In this document: piece by piece, positions 1 through 9,410 of the stretch
Numbering within the stretch: position 1 is the stretch's first letter
Layout of the letters: every line of letters starts with the position of its first letter
From: JAOUEA01 sp963821925
GTDB lineage: Bacteria; Actinomycetota; UBA4738; HRBIN12
Reading direction: 5' to 3'
Length of the DNA: 64,000 nucleotides
Assembly: GCA_963821925.1 (NCBI GenBank)
Contig: CAWGFO010000002.1
Span: 186,001 to 250,000, forward strand
Program-made: the position numbers and the translations under genes
Notes under the pieces: model-generated
The model's input: only the letters and a program-made list of their open reading frames with translations
Database searches by the model: none
What the model was told of the DNA's origin: nothing

Positions 1-2
1 GG

Positions 3-539
3 AAGGCGTCCGGCGACAGGTATTCGTATGCGGGGACGCTCAGCCAGCTCGGCCGCACGGTGTCGCGCGCGGGCCGTCACGAGGAGGCGCTCGAGATCTT
101 CGCCGAGGCGCGTGCGGGTCTCGAGGACGTGGGGGCGCACGCCGACGTGCTGGAGACCGACGCGAAGGTCGCCGAGTGCTACCTGTTCATGGGGCGCACC
201 GAGGATGCGCTCGCCCTCGCCGAACGCACGCTGTCGGCCGTGATCGCGCCCGACAGCGTGAGCGTCGCCGGCCCGTTGCTGGAACGGATCGTGGGCTACG
301 CGAGGATGCAGTCGGGCGACCTCGACGGCGCGGGCGAGGCGTTCGGATCGAGCCTCGCCACGGCCCGGGAGCGCGGTGCTGAGTTCGAGGTGGCGATGTC
401 GCTGCGGGCGTTGGCGCAGCTCCAGCTCGCCCGAGGCGGTACCGGCGACTTCGAGCTCGCCGAGGCGCGAGGGATCTACGAGCGCCTCAAGGTGATCGCC
501 GCGCCTGTGGTGCCGATGGATCGACGACGGGTGTCCTAG
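3..539 (+). CDS. TPR-repeat protein, C-terminal part
   Basis: The gene is cut by the left edge of the window; the frame is open from base 3 with no start visible, so only the last 178 codons are present. The text reads as repeated helix pairs typical of tetratricopeptide repeats, with blocks such as GRHEEALEIF, GRTEDALALAE and GDLDGAGEAF about 40 residues apart. In actinobacteria such tails usually end large ATPase/adenylate-cyclase or transcription-regulator proteins and mediate protein contacts, but the catalytic part lies outside the window, so the function is unassigned. It is followed 5 bases later by a strong hairpin terminator and faces the broken gene on the minus strand. Confidence 0.7.
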   Translation, partial: KASGDRYSYAGTLSQLGRTVSRAGRHEEALEIFAEARAGLEDVGAHADVLETDAKVAECYLFMGRTEDALALAERTLSAVIAPDSVSVAGPLLERIVGYARMQSGDLDGAGEAFGSSLATARERGAEFEVAMSLRALAQLQLARGGTGDFELAEARGIYERLKVIAAPVVPMDRRRVS

Positions 540-544
540 ACACG

Positions 545-574
545 GAAGAGGCGGCCCGTTCGGGCCGCCTCTTC
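545..574. terminator. Bidirectional hairpin terminator
   Basis: A perfect 13-bp stem (GAAGAGGCGGCCC and its complement) closes a four-base GTTC loop. It lies between the stop of the plus-strand TPR gene at 539 and the stop of the minus-strand secreted-protein gene at 596, so it can serve both. No long T-run follows, as is common in GC-rich actinobacteria. Confidence 0.85.
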
Positions 575-595
575 GCTCTCGCTGTGGACCGAGCG

Positions 596-1889
596 CTACC
601 GCTTGTACAGGATGTCGCCCTTCGAGGTAGTAGGTCTCGCTCACCTGGATCTGGTCGTCGCCAGGGTGACCGTGGACTGGCTCAGGAGGCAGGTCTCCTC
701 GTTCCCCGGGAGCACGGGGTTCCCGTTCGCGTCGGTGAGGCACCATTCGATCGGGTGCACCGAGGTGATCAGGTCGCCGTTGTTGTCGAACAGCACATTC
801 ACCGTGGTCATCGGGACCGGACCCGAGCGGGACCGGCTCGGGCGCGAACGCGTGCACCTCGATCGTGAAGGCGGAGTGGCGGCGCCCGTCGGGTAGAGGA
901 ACTCGACCGACGTCGCCGTTGTGCGTCAGCGTGTACGGCTTGACGATGCACCCCGGCTCGTTCGTCTGTGTCACGTCACGGTCTGCGTCGTGTCGCCGTC
1001 GTTGTTGGCCGTGACCTTTCGCCGCAGTCGATGTCACCTTCACTGAGTGGAAGGTGCGGACGAATCCGACGTGGAGCCACCGGACGTCGCGACGAGCTTG
1101 TAGACGCTCGGACGTCGGCCGTCAGCCTTGAGGCCGTAAGCGGCGATGCCCTGCCGTTGCCAGCCTCCAGCGAGACGGCTCCGCGCGCGTCGGAACCGCT
1201 GGCGTACGTCGAGCTTGTTGAAGGTCACCGTCGATCGACCAGGATCCGGATCGTTGTCTCCGTCTCCGAGTCAGGCCCGCAGTCGCTGGCGGTGCACCCC
1301 GTGATCGTGAACGTCGCCGGCCGCCGACATCGTCGTCGCCGTTCTTCAGCGGCACCGTGATGACGGCTGGGTGAACTTCGCTTCGACGTCAGGTGACGCC
1401 GAACGTAGTCGTCGTCTCGTCACGTCGTTCGGGCGAAGGTGTCGCAGGAATCGAGGGTGAGCCGCTCCGGCACGTCCACCGGTCGCACTTGACCGTATCT
1501 CCGTCGCCGGTGTTCCGCCGAGTCCGTCACGGTCCGTCCCGGACTTCGCCTGATACCCGGGCTTGACCGACGTTCGAGTTCGACATCGACGACGGATTGT
1601 CCGCCGGCCTGATGAGCTTCGGTTCCTACGCCCTCAGCCGCCGTGATCGTGAATCCGGTGGCGCATCCGCGAAGAGCTTCAGTGAGTTGATCGTCGAGTT
1701 GCCCGACGACGTGTCGTTCTTGAACGTCGCCGTGAGGGTCTGTCCGCTCGTGCCGGGCTGGAGCGTGGCCGGCAGCACCGTCAGGTCGTAGATCTGGTCG
1801 GCGCTGCGTTCGCGAGCGTGATCGGCAGCAATCCCGCGACGAGCGCGACGAGCGGCTGCTGCGAGCAAAGACTTGCGTTTCCGAGACAT
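596..1889 (-). pseudogene. Secreted protein gene broken by many frameshifts
   Basis: A good start exists: GGGGAGGA precedes ATG at 1889, followed by a basic N-terminus (MSRKRKSLLAAA). The hydrophobic part of the signal peptide (LVAGLLPITLANAA) is in another frame, the next stretch (DQIYDLTVLPATLQPG) returns to the first, and ATGFTITAAEG is in the third. Further islands (TVTFNKLDV, HPIEWCLTDANGNP, ETYYLEG, GDILYKR then stop at 596) continue in shifting frames to the end. An intact version would be about 430 residues, exported, probably with beta-sandwich repeats; no family is recognised. The frame changes may be true decay or a stretch of poor sequence; the neighbouring glutamine synthetase has the same problem. 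Confidence 0.7.
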
Positions 1890-2012
1890 ACCGGTCCTCC
1901 CCAGGGGGTGATGGGTCGCGTCGGCCCATCGGGCGACGCCCGACAGTAGGACGAAGGTCCTCGGTTCGTCAATGCATAAGTAGGGCGAACGGCCTAGGGC
2001 TACTGGCAGTAC

Positions 2013-3340
2013 CTACAGGATCGGGAGGTACCGCTCCAGCTCGTACGGGCGTCACGTAGGCCTTGAACGCATCCCATTCCTCGCGCTTGTTCCGGATCAG
2101 GAACTCGTGCACGTGCGCACCGAGCGCGTCGCGCAGCACATCCGACCCCTCGGCGAGGTGGATCGCCTCGACCAGGTCCTCGGGCAGCGACCGGATGCCG
2201 GCCGCCTCGCGGTCGGCCTCGCCCATCTCGTAGATGTTGTTGCTCGCCTCGGGCGGCAGCTCGTAGTTGCCCTCGACGCCGGCGAGGCCGGCGGCGAGCA
2301 TCGCCGAGAACGCGAGGTACGGGTTGCACGCGGCGTCGGGCGAGCGGTACTCGATCCGCGTGGCCTCTTCCTTCCCGGGCTTGTACTGCGGCACGCGCAC
2401 GAGCGCGCTGCGGTTCCGACGGGCCCAGCAGACGTAGACGGGGGCCTCGTAGCCGGGGACGAGCCGCTTGTACGAGTTCACCCACTGGTTCGTGAGCAGC
2501 GTGATCTCGGGGGCGTGCTGCAGCAGGCCGGCGATGTAGGACTTCGCCGTCTTCGACAGGTGGTACTCGTCGGTCGCGTCGAAGAACGCGTTCCGGTCGC
2601 CCTCGAAGAGCGACTGGTGGGTGTGCATCCCGCTGCCGTTCACGCCCGCGACGGGCTTCGGCATGAAGGTGGCGTAGACGCCGAACTCCTGCGCGACCTC
2701 CTTCACCGTGAGGCGATAGGTCATCACGCTGTCGGCCATCGTGAGCGCGTCCGTGTAGCGCAGGTCGATCTCGTGCTGGCTCGGCGCGACCTCGTGGTGC
2801 ACGTACTCCACCGGGATGCCCATCGACTCCAGGTACTGCACGGTGCGCTTGCGGTAGTCGGTGCCGACGTCGAGCGGTCTCGTCGAAGTAGCCGCCGCGG
2901 TCGAGGAACGTCGGGTCGTCGGCGCTCTTGAAGTAGAAGTACTCGAGCTCGGGCCCGACGTAGAACGTGAAGCCCAGGTCGGCCGCCCGCTTCAGCTGTC
3001 GCTTCAGCACGCCGCGCGGGTCGCCGTCGAACGGCGTGCCGTCGGGGTTGAACACGTCGCAGAAGATCCGCGCGACGGGCGCCTCGAGCTTCCACGGGAC
3101 CACCTGGAACGTCGCCGGGTCGGGCACCGCGATCATGTCCGACTCCTGGATCCGGCTGAACCCCTCGATCGAGGAGCCGTCGAACCCCATGCCCTCGGCG
3201 AGCGCGCCTTCGAGCTCCTGGGACGTGATCGTGAACGACTTCAGGAACCCGAGCACGTCCGTGAACCAGAGCCGGACGAACCGGATCCCCCGTTCCTCGA
3301 CGGTGCGCAGGACGTAGTCGGCTTCCGCGGTAAGGGCCAT
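2013..3340 (-). CDS. glnA2: Glutamine synthetase, GlnA2-type, with two frameshifts
   Basis: Makes glutamine from glutamate, ammonia and ATP in the cytoplasm. The N-terminal frame carries VRLWFTDVLGFLKS and GFDGSSIEGFSRIQESD, and the second frame carries NGSGMHTHQSLF, NQWVNSYKRLVPGYEAP and the RSPD/ACNPYLAFSAMLAAG end region. This pattern matches the GlnA2 subgroup of type I enzymes. The frame breaks near 2875 (just after the GGYFDET block) and again near 2046, where one extra base separates VTP from YELERYLPIL; the true stop is then at 2013. Corrected length is about 441 residues, normal for the family. A tyrosine (NNIYEM) sits where GlnE modifies related enzymes. ATG at 3340 follows a -10 by 6 nt. 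Confidence 0.88.
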
Positions 3341-3346
3341 GCACCC

Positions 3347-3352
3347 AGGGTA
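3347..3352 (-). promoter_or_regulatory. -10 element of glnA2
   Basis: Read on the minus strand this is TACCCT, followed by six bases (GGGTGC) and the ATG at 3340. The spacing puts the transcription start at or near the start codon, so the mRNA is probably leaderless. Confidence 0.55.
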
Positions 3353-3373
3353 GGGGTGGGGTGGCCCGGTCCG

Positions 3374-3400
3374 GTTACGCCCGCGTAAACGTCTTCAACA
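3374..3400. promoter_or_regulatory. Probable GlnR box between glnA2 and ridA
   Basis: On the plus strand GTTAC-n6-GTAAA-n6-CAACA, with 5-6-5-6-5 spacing as in actinobacterial GlnR operators (GTnAC half-sites in 11-bp steps). The half-site nearest glnA2 reads GTAAC on its strand and lies exactly 21 nt upstream of the glnA2 -10, the same geometry as at glnA. It also sits just upstream of the ridA promoter. Confidence 0.65.
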
Positions 3401-3408
3401 CGGGCGGA

Positions 3409-3414
3409 TACCAT
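3409..3414 (+). promoter_or_regulatory. -10 element of ridA
   Basis: TACCAT followed by six bases and the ATG at 3421; implies a leaderless transcript and supports that start codon. Confidence 0.5.
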
Positions 3415-3420
3415 CCCGCC

Positions 3421-3807
3421 ATGGAACGTCGCCGCATCTCGTCCGGATCGCCGTTCGAGGCCGAGATCGGCTTCTCGCGGGCGTTCGTCGTGGGACGGCA
3501 CGTCCATGTGTCGGGCACCGCGCCGGTCCCGCCGCCGGGCGAACCGGTCGCGCCTGGCGCGTACGCACAGACCCGTCGCTGCCTCGAGATCGTCCTGGCG
3601 GCGCTCCGCGAGGCGGGCGCCGGCCCCGAGCACGTGGTGCGCACCCGCACCTACCTCACCGACGCCGGCGACTGGCGCGAGGTCGGGAGGGCGCACGGCG
3701 AGGTCTTCGGCGAGGTCCGTCCCGCGAGCACGATGGTGGTCGTGGCCGCGCTGTTGGATCCCGCCTGGAGGGTCGAGATCGAGGCCGACGCGATCCTGGA
3801 CAACTGA
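3421..3807 (+). CDS. RidA/YjgF family enamine deaminase
   Basis: A 128-residue protein of the Rid family. These are small trimeric cytoplasmic proteins that hydrolyse reactive enamine and imine intermediates released by PLP enzymes. The sequence shows the family layout: an N-terminal strand region (FEAEIGFSRAFVVGRHVHVSGT), the helix QTRRCLEIVLAALREAG, then EHVVRTRTYLTDAGDW and the closing strand RPASTMVVVAALLDP. It reads as the subgroup that keeps the THVEIEA-like end (WRVEIEADAI). The ATG is placed 6 nt after TACCAT. It diverges from glnA2 across a shared regulatory region with a GlnR-type box, which suggests a link to nitrogen metabolism. The exact substrate cannot be told. Confidence 0.85.
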   Translation: MERRRISSGSPFEAEIGFSRAFVVGRHVHVSGTAPVPPPGEPVAPGAYAQTRRCLEIVLAALREAGAGPEHVVRTRTYLTDAGDWREVGRAHGEVFGEVRPASTMVVVAALLDPAWRVEIEADAILDN

Positions 3808-3867
3808 GGCCCTGCCGTCGGTCAAGGCCCCCCTCGAAGCCGCGAGCTCGGGTGCGATGATGCCGGA

Positions 3868-6526
3868 GTGCTGACGCCCGAGATGCTCGGCCGTACGTTC
3901 GCTGCGGCGCCCGATCCCGAGCTCGCCCGTGTCGCCTTCTCCCGGGTGGGCGACGTCGCGACGGCGCGCGCCGCCCTCGCGCGTCCCGAGATCACGGACG
4001 TGGCCGCCCGGCTCTTGGGGTTCTCGACGGCCGCGACCGACTTCCTGGTGGCGCATCCCGACGAGGTCGAGACGCTGGCCGACGTGGGGGCACGGAGCGG
4101 CGGTGCACTGCGGGCCGAGGTGGCCGCCGACATCGACCTCCTCGGTCCGACCGCCGGGCTCCGGCGCTTCCGCCGGCGGGCGATGCTGCGGGTGGCGGCC
4201 CGGGACCTGGCGGGCGCGCCGCTCGAGGACGTGGTCGCCGAGATCAGCGCGATCGCCGACGCCTGCATCGCCGAGGCGCTCGTGCTGACGCCCGGCGGTG
4301 ACCTGCTGACGGTGATCGCCCTCGGCAAGCTCGGGGGGTTCGAGCTGAACTACGCGAGCGACGTCGATCTCCTGTTCGTGCACCGCGATCCGGGGCCGGA
4401 CGCCCAGGAGGCCGCCGAGCACGCCGTCGCCGCCTTCACCGCGATGCTGGCCGAGCCCACGGCCGAGGGCGTCGCGCTCCGCGTGGACATCGCGCTCCGC
4501 CCGGGAGGACGCTCGGGCGCCCTGAGCCGCTCGCTGGACGCCACCCTCGCCTACTACGACCGCGAGTCCGCGACCTGGGAGCGCCAGGCGATGATCAAGG
4601 CCCGGCCGGTCGCGGGATCGCACGACCTGGGGGAGGGGTTCCTGGCGGGCGTCGAGCCCTTCGTCTATCCGCCCGAGCTCGCGCCCGCCGCGATCGACGA
4701 CGTCCGGCGCACGAAGGTCCGGCTCGAGGAGTACATCCGGCAGCGCGGCAAGGAGTTCATCGAGGTCAAGCGGGGTCGCGGCGGGATCCGCGACGTCGAG
4801 TTCGCGGTGCAGCTGCTCCAGATCGTGCACGGCCGCCGCGACCCACGCCTGCGGACCCCCAACACCCTGGCCGCGCTCCGCGCGCTCGCGCTCGAGGGCT
4901 ACGTCGCCGACGCCGACGCCGAGGCCCTGGCCGATGCCTACCGGTTCCTCCGGATGGTCGAGCACCGGCTCCAGATCGTGCGGGACCTCCAGACGCACGA
5001 CCTGCCGCCCGACCGGCACGCGCGCACGACGCTGGCGCGCTCGCTGGGGCTCGCGGACGCCGACGAGCTGGCGGTGCGGTACGAGGCCACGACCGGGCTC
5101 GTGCGCTCGATCCACGAACGACTCTTCTACCGCCCGATGCTCGAGGCCTTCGCCGGGCCGGCGCATCCCACCCACGGCACCGACCGCGCGGCCACCGAGG
5201 AGCTGCTCGGCGGCCTCGGGTTCGCCGAGCCGGGCCGCTCCTATGACGTGCTCGGGCGGCTCGTCGATCCCTCCCGCCGGGTCGGGAAGGTGCTCGCGCA
5301 CCTGTTCCCCGTGATGGCGCCGGCGCTCGCGCTCGCACCGGCGCCCGACGCCGCTCTGGTCCGCCTCGAGCGCGTGGCCGACGCCGTCGGCGACGAACGC
5401 GCGATCGCCGACCTGCTGGCGAGCGATCCGGTCGCGGCGCGCCGCCTGGCCCACGTGGCCGGCGCCAGCTCGTTCGCCACCGACCTGCTGGTGGCCGACC
5501 CCTCCCGGATCCGCGGCCTCTCCGATTCGCTCCTCGGTGCCGAGACCGACCCGGCCGGGCGATCTGGTCGACGCGGTCGCCCGCACGGCGGGCCGCGAGC
5601 TCACGCCGCGCGAGACGGGCGAGGCGCTCGGAGCGGTCGCGGTCCGGGTGATCCGGGAGGCCGTGGCCGCGGCCGAGCCCGACCTGCCGTTCGCCGTGAT
5701 CGGCATGGGGAAGCTCGGCGCGCGCGAGCTGAACGTCGCGAGCGATCTGGATCTGCTGTTCGTCTACGAAGGCGAGGGTCCGGGTCCCCTGAAGCGGGCC
5801 GGGGTCCTGGCCGAGCGGGTGCTGCGCGGGATCCGCGAGGCGGGGTGGGAGCCCGACGCCGACCTCCGCCCGGAAGGCCGCAACGGCCCGCTCGCTCGCT
5901 CGATCGCCGCCTATCTCGAATACTGGGAGCGGTACGCGGAGACCTGGGAGTTCCAGGCGCTGCTGCGGGCCCGGGCGGTCGCGGGGGACGCGGACCTCGG
6001 CCGGCGGTTCGAGCTGAACGCCGCGGACTTCGCCTATCCGCCCGACGGCCTCACGATCGACCGCGTCGCGGAGATCCGGCACATGCGCGAGCGGATCGAG
6101 CGCGAGCGGGTGAAGCCGCCCGAGGCGGCGAAGTTCCACTTCAAGCTCGGGATCGGCTCGCTCGCCGACGTCCAGTTCGCGGTGGAGCTCTCGCTGATGC
6201 GGCACGGCGGCCCCCACCCGGCGATCCGTTCGCGTCGCACCCTGGAGGCGATCGACCGCCTGGCGGCCGCCAAGCTCCTGCCCGGTTCGGTCGCGCGCGA
6301 CCTGGGCGAGGCGTTCGTGTTCTGCACCGACGTGAAGAACGCGCTCGAGATGGACCGGCGGCTCCACGCCGAGGCGGTGCCACCGGCGCCCGCAGACCAG
6401 ACCGCTCTCGCGCGGCGCCTCGGCTACGAGGAGTACCCTCGGCAGAGCTTCATCGACGACTACCTGCGCGTGACACGCCGCGCCCGCCGCGCGATGGAAC
6501 GCGTCTTCTCCGAGGAGCACGCATGA
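3868..6526 (+). CDS. glnE: GlnE, glutamine synthetase adenylyltransferase (one frameshift)
   Basis: Bifunctional enzyme that adds AMP to, and removes it from, the regulatory tyrosine of glutamine synthetase. Two nucleotidyltransferase domains are visible: the N-terminal one with LGKLGGFELNYASDVDLLFV and the C-terminal one with GMGKLGARELNVASDLDLLF, each followed by the helical region seen in this family. The frame breaks near 5557: an extra G in GGCCGGGCGAT shifts DPAG away from DLVDAVARTAGREL. Removing that base gives 885 residues, slightly short for GlnE but complete. GTG at 3868 is the likely start. The stop overlaps the ATG of the next gene (ATGA). Neighbourhood with a GlnA2-type synthetase is the usual actinobacterial arrangement. 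Confidence 0.92.
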
Positions 6527-7322
6527 GCGACACCACCGCGCCGCGTCGCACGGCCCTGATCACCGGGGCGTCGAGCGGCTTCGGCGTGGAGTTCGTGAAG
6601 CGGTTCGCCGCCGACGGGTTCGACGTCGTGCTCGTGGCGCGGACGGGCGCCGTGATGGAGGAGCTCGCCGCCGAGATGGAGGAGCGCCACGGCGTCACGA
6701 CCGTCGTGCTGCCGAAGGACCTCTCCGAGCCGCACGCGGCCACCGACGTGATGGCGAACCTCGAGGAACGCGAGGTGCGCGTCGACGCGCTCGTGAACAA
6801 CGCCGGCTTCTCGACCTACGGGCCACTCGTCGACACCGACCTGGATGCGACGATGGACATGCTCCGGGTCAACATGCTCACGCTCACGGAGCTCACGCGG
6901 CGATGCCTCCCGGGGATGATCGAGCGGGGGTGGGGGCGCGTGCTGAACCTCGGGTCGATCGGCTCGTTCTCGCCCGCGCCGATGACCGCGGCGTACGCGG
7001 CGACGAAGGCGTACGTGCTCTCGCTCTCGCTGGCCCTGCGCGACGAGCTGAAGGGCACCGGCGTCACGGTGACCGCCCTGTGCCCCGGGCCCACGGAGAC
7101 GGGGTTCCAGGCGCGGGCCGAGATGGCCGACTCGGTGCTGATCGCGGGCAAGCGGCTCCCGACGGCCGTCGCGGTCGCCGATGCGGGGTACGAGGCCATG
7201 AAGCGGGGCGGCCCTACCTCGTCACGGGAGCGTCGAGCCGGGTGTTCGCGTTCGGGAGTCGGTTCATGCCGCGGACCGCGACGAGCCGGATCTCGGGGCA
7301 GGCCCAGCGCCGCATCGGGTGA
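6523..7322 (+). CDS. Short-chain dehydrogenase/reductase (one frameshift)
   Basis: Classical SDR of about 266 residues once corrected. It has the NAD(P) motif TGASSGFG, the NNAGFS motif, the catalytic serine region GSIGSFS, YAATKAY with the catalytic tyrosine and lysine, and the CPGPTETGF loop. The V-A-R after the second strand (VVLVARTG) suggests NADP(H). The frame is lost near 7205 in AAGCGGGGCGG, apparently one missing G; after it the reading EAMKRG continues as RPYLVTGASSRVFAFG and stops at 7322. Many members of this branch are acyl or ketone reductases, but the substrate is unknown. It is translationally coupled to glnE by ATGA, which says more about transcription than function. Confidence 0.85.
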
Positions 7323-7447
7323 CCCCGATCGATGGCCGGGACGACCGTGCGACGTGAACGTCGGCCTCGCCCGAGCGTCCGATTGCCCGATCTTCCGAAA
7401 GCCCATAGGGTTGCCCGGCAGGCATCCCTCCCCGAACGGACATCGGC

Positions 7448-9295
7448 GTGGTCGGAGATCGGACGATGAACGGCGGCTCCACACGCGTCGTGGTGCCGGG
7501 CCAGGGGGCACGGGCCGAGGCGCTGACCGCCGTGGTGGAGGATCTGGCAGGGGAGCTGTCGCTCCGCCCTTTGCTCGAGCGGATCCTCAGGCGTTCCACG
7601 GAGCTTCTGGGCTGCGACGCCGGGTCGATCTGCCTCGTTGACGAGGGTGCGGGCGTGTATCGGAAAGAGGCGGACATCGGCATCGCCTGCCAGTCCGGCA
7701 AGGTGTTCCCGCTCACGGAAGGCACGACCGGCGCGGTCGTGGCTCGTCGAGGGCCGGTGATCTTCGAGGACTACGGCGATGTGCCTGGCGGGCACGTTCG
7801 GTCGGAGGACCGGGAACAGCTCAAGGGCGTGATCGGCGTTCCCATCTGGTGGCGGGGGGCCATCGTCGGTTCGTGCGTGGTGTTCACGCGCGACCCCGAT
7901 CGCGAGTTCGTCCACGAGGATGCGGAGCTGCTCGAGCTGTTCGCCAAGCACGCCGCGATCGCGATCACGAACGCCCGTCTGCACGAGGCCGCGGAATCCG
8001 AGGCCCGCGCGGAGGCCGCCGCGGCGGAGCGCAACCGGATGGCGCGCGAGGTGCACGACACGGTCGCACAGGGGCTGGTCTCGGTGTTGCTGCAGATCCG
8101 CGCGGCTCAGGGATCGATCGCGGATGGCCATCCCGACGGGGCGACCGGCGCGCTCGCGGAGGCGCGATCGGCGGCCGAGGCCGTCTTCGAGGAGACGAGG
8201 CGCAGCGTGCTCGGACTCGCCCCGTCACCGTTGGAGGGACGGTCGCTCGAAGAGGCGCTCGAGCTCGAGATCGCGTGGGCGAACCGCACGGGCGTGCTCG
8301 ACGCCCGCCTCGTGACGGCGGGTAGTCGGGTGGTGCCCGCACCCGATGTCGCCCACACCCTGTTCCGGATCGCCCAGGAGGCGCTGACCAACGCGATCCG
8401 CCACGCGCGCGCGACCTCGGTCAGGGTCGGGCTCGTGTATTCGCCGACGGGCGTCAGCCTGCTCGTCCAGGACGACGGCGCCGGGTTCGACCGGACCCAG
8501 GTCGCCGAGGACGGAGCGGTGCACGGCCTCGGGCTCGGCGGGATGGCCGAGCGGGCGCGGCTGCTCGGCGGGACACTGGAGCTCGATTCGACCCCGGGAT
8601 GGGGAACGAGGATCCGCGCGTGGATCCCATCGGCGTCCGATGTGCCCGACGATGCCGACCTGCCCGGACGACTCGTGCGCGTGCTCGTGGTGGATGACCA
8701 CGCCGTCACGAGGGCCGGCATCGTCCAGGTCCTGTCGATGTCCGACCCTTCGCTGCAGGTCGTCGGCGAGGCCGAGTCGGGGGAGCAGGCGGTCTCGGCG
8801 TGGCGCGCGCTGCGCCCGGATGTGGTGCTCATGGATCTGCAGATGCTGGACGGTGACGGGATCGACGCGATCGCGCGGATCCGTGCCGAGGACGCGACGG
8901 CCAGCATCGTGGCGCTGACCGCCTTCGCCAGTGACGATCTGGTGGCCGGGGCGTTCCGCGCAGGGGCGCGCGGTTACCTCGGCAAGGAGGCATCGGGGCT
9001 CGAGCTGGTCCGGGCGGTGCGCGCCGCCTCCCGTGGCGAGATGGTGGTGTCCGGGGAGGCGGTGGAGCGGCTCCATGCCCACCTCAACGGCGCCGACGGC
9101 GCTCGCGGCCTCACCGAGCGCGAGCGGCAGGTGCTCGTGCTCCTCGAGCGAGGCTCGACGGACCGCGAGATCGCGACGGCGCTCTCGATCTCGGTCAAGA
9201 CGGTGGAGAAGCACGTCGGCTCGATCCTGCGCAAGCTCGGCGCGCAGAACCGCACGCAGGCGGTGGCCCGGGCGCGCGAACGCCTCGCCGGGTAG
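7448..9295 (+). CDS. Fused sensor kinase and LuxR-type response regulator
   Basis: A 615-residue protein holding a whole two-component system. From the N-terminus: GAF sensor (about 35-175), HisKA_3 dimerisation helix with the phosphorylated histidine in REVHDTVAQ (H203), ATPase domain with N-box EALTNAIRHA and G-boxes DDGAGF and GLGGMAERA (to about 393), a short linker, then a receiver with DDH (416-417), phosphoacceptor D463 in LMDLQM and K513, and a LuxR/FixJ helix-turn-helix (about 553-610, LTERERQVLVLLERG and VSVKTVEKH-like KTVEKHVGSILRKLG). No transmembrane segment is seen, so sensing is cytoplasmic. Start may be GTG 7448 or ATG 7466. Usually these are two genes of the NarX/NarL or DevS/DevR type. 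Confidence 0.9.
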   Translation: MVGDRTMNGGSTRVVVPGQGARAEALTAVVEDLAGELSLRPLLERILRRSTELLGCDAGSICLVDEGAGVYRKEADIGIACQSGKVFPLTEGTTGAVVARRGPVIFEDYGDVPGGHVRSEDREQLKGVIGVPIWWRGAIVGSCVVFTRDPDREFVHEDAELLELFAKHAAIAITNARLHEAAESEARAEAAAAERNRMAREVHDTVAQGLVSVLLQIRAAQGSIADGHPDGATGALAEARSAAEAVFEETRRSVLGLAPSPLEGRSLEEALELEIAWANRTGVLDARLVTAGSRVVPAPDVAHTLFRIAQEALTNAIRHARATSVRVGLVYSPTGVSLLVQDDGAGFDRTQVAEDGAVHGLGLGGMAERARLLGGTLELDSTPGWGTRIRAWIPSASDVPDDADLPGRLVRVLVVDDHAVTRAGIVQVLSMSDPSLQVVGEAESGEQAVSAWRALRPDVVLMDLQMLDGDGIDAIARIRAEDATASIVALTAFASDDLVAGAFRAGARGYLGKEASGLELVRAVRAASRGEMVVSGEAVERLHAHLNGADGARGLTERERQVLVLLERGSTDREIATALSISVKTVEKHVGSILRKLGAQNRTQAVARARERLAG

Positions 9296-9410
9296 GGGAA
9301 CCCCCCGCTCCCGCAACGGGTGATCTCCCCGATGCCGGGGCCGGGGCCGGCTGCCTACCCTCAAGATCGACCGATCCCGGTTCTGGTTCGCCGACCTCGG
9401 AGGTAGCCGC

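Noticed and set aside
3241..6520. Long minus-strand frames opposite glnE (821 and 584 codons)
   Set aside because: glnE on the plus strand has clear catalytic motifs in two frames joined at one shift; the antisense products are compositionally biased and match nothing.
7448..9295. HK-RR fusion as a frameshift artefact
   Set aside because: No frameshift is needed to join the domains: the frame is open from kinase to receiver and the domains are in the same frame. An artefact would need a lost stop; kept as a finding but flagged for read checks.
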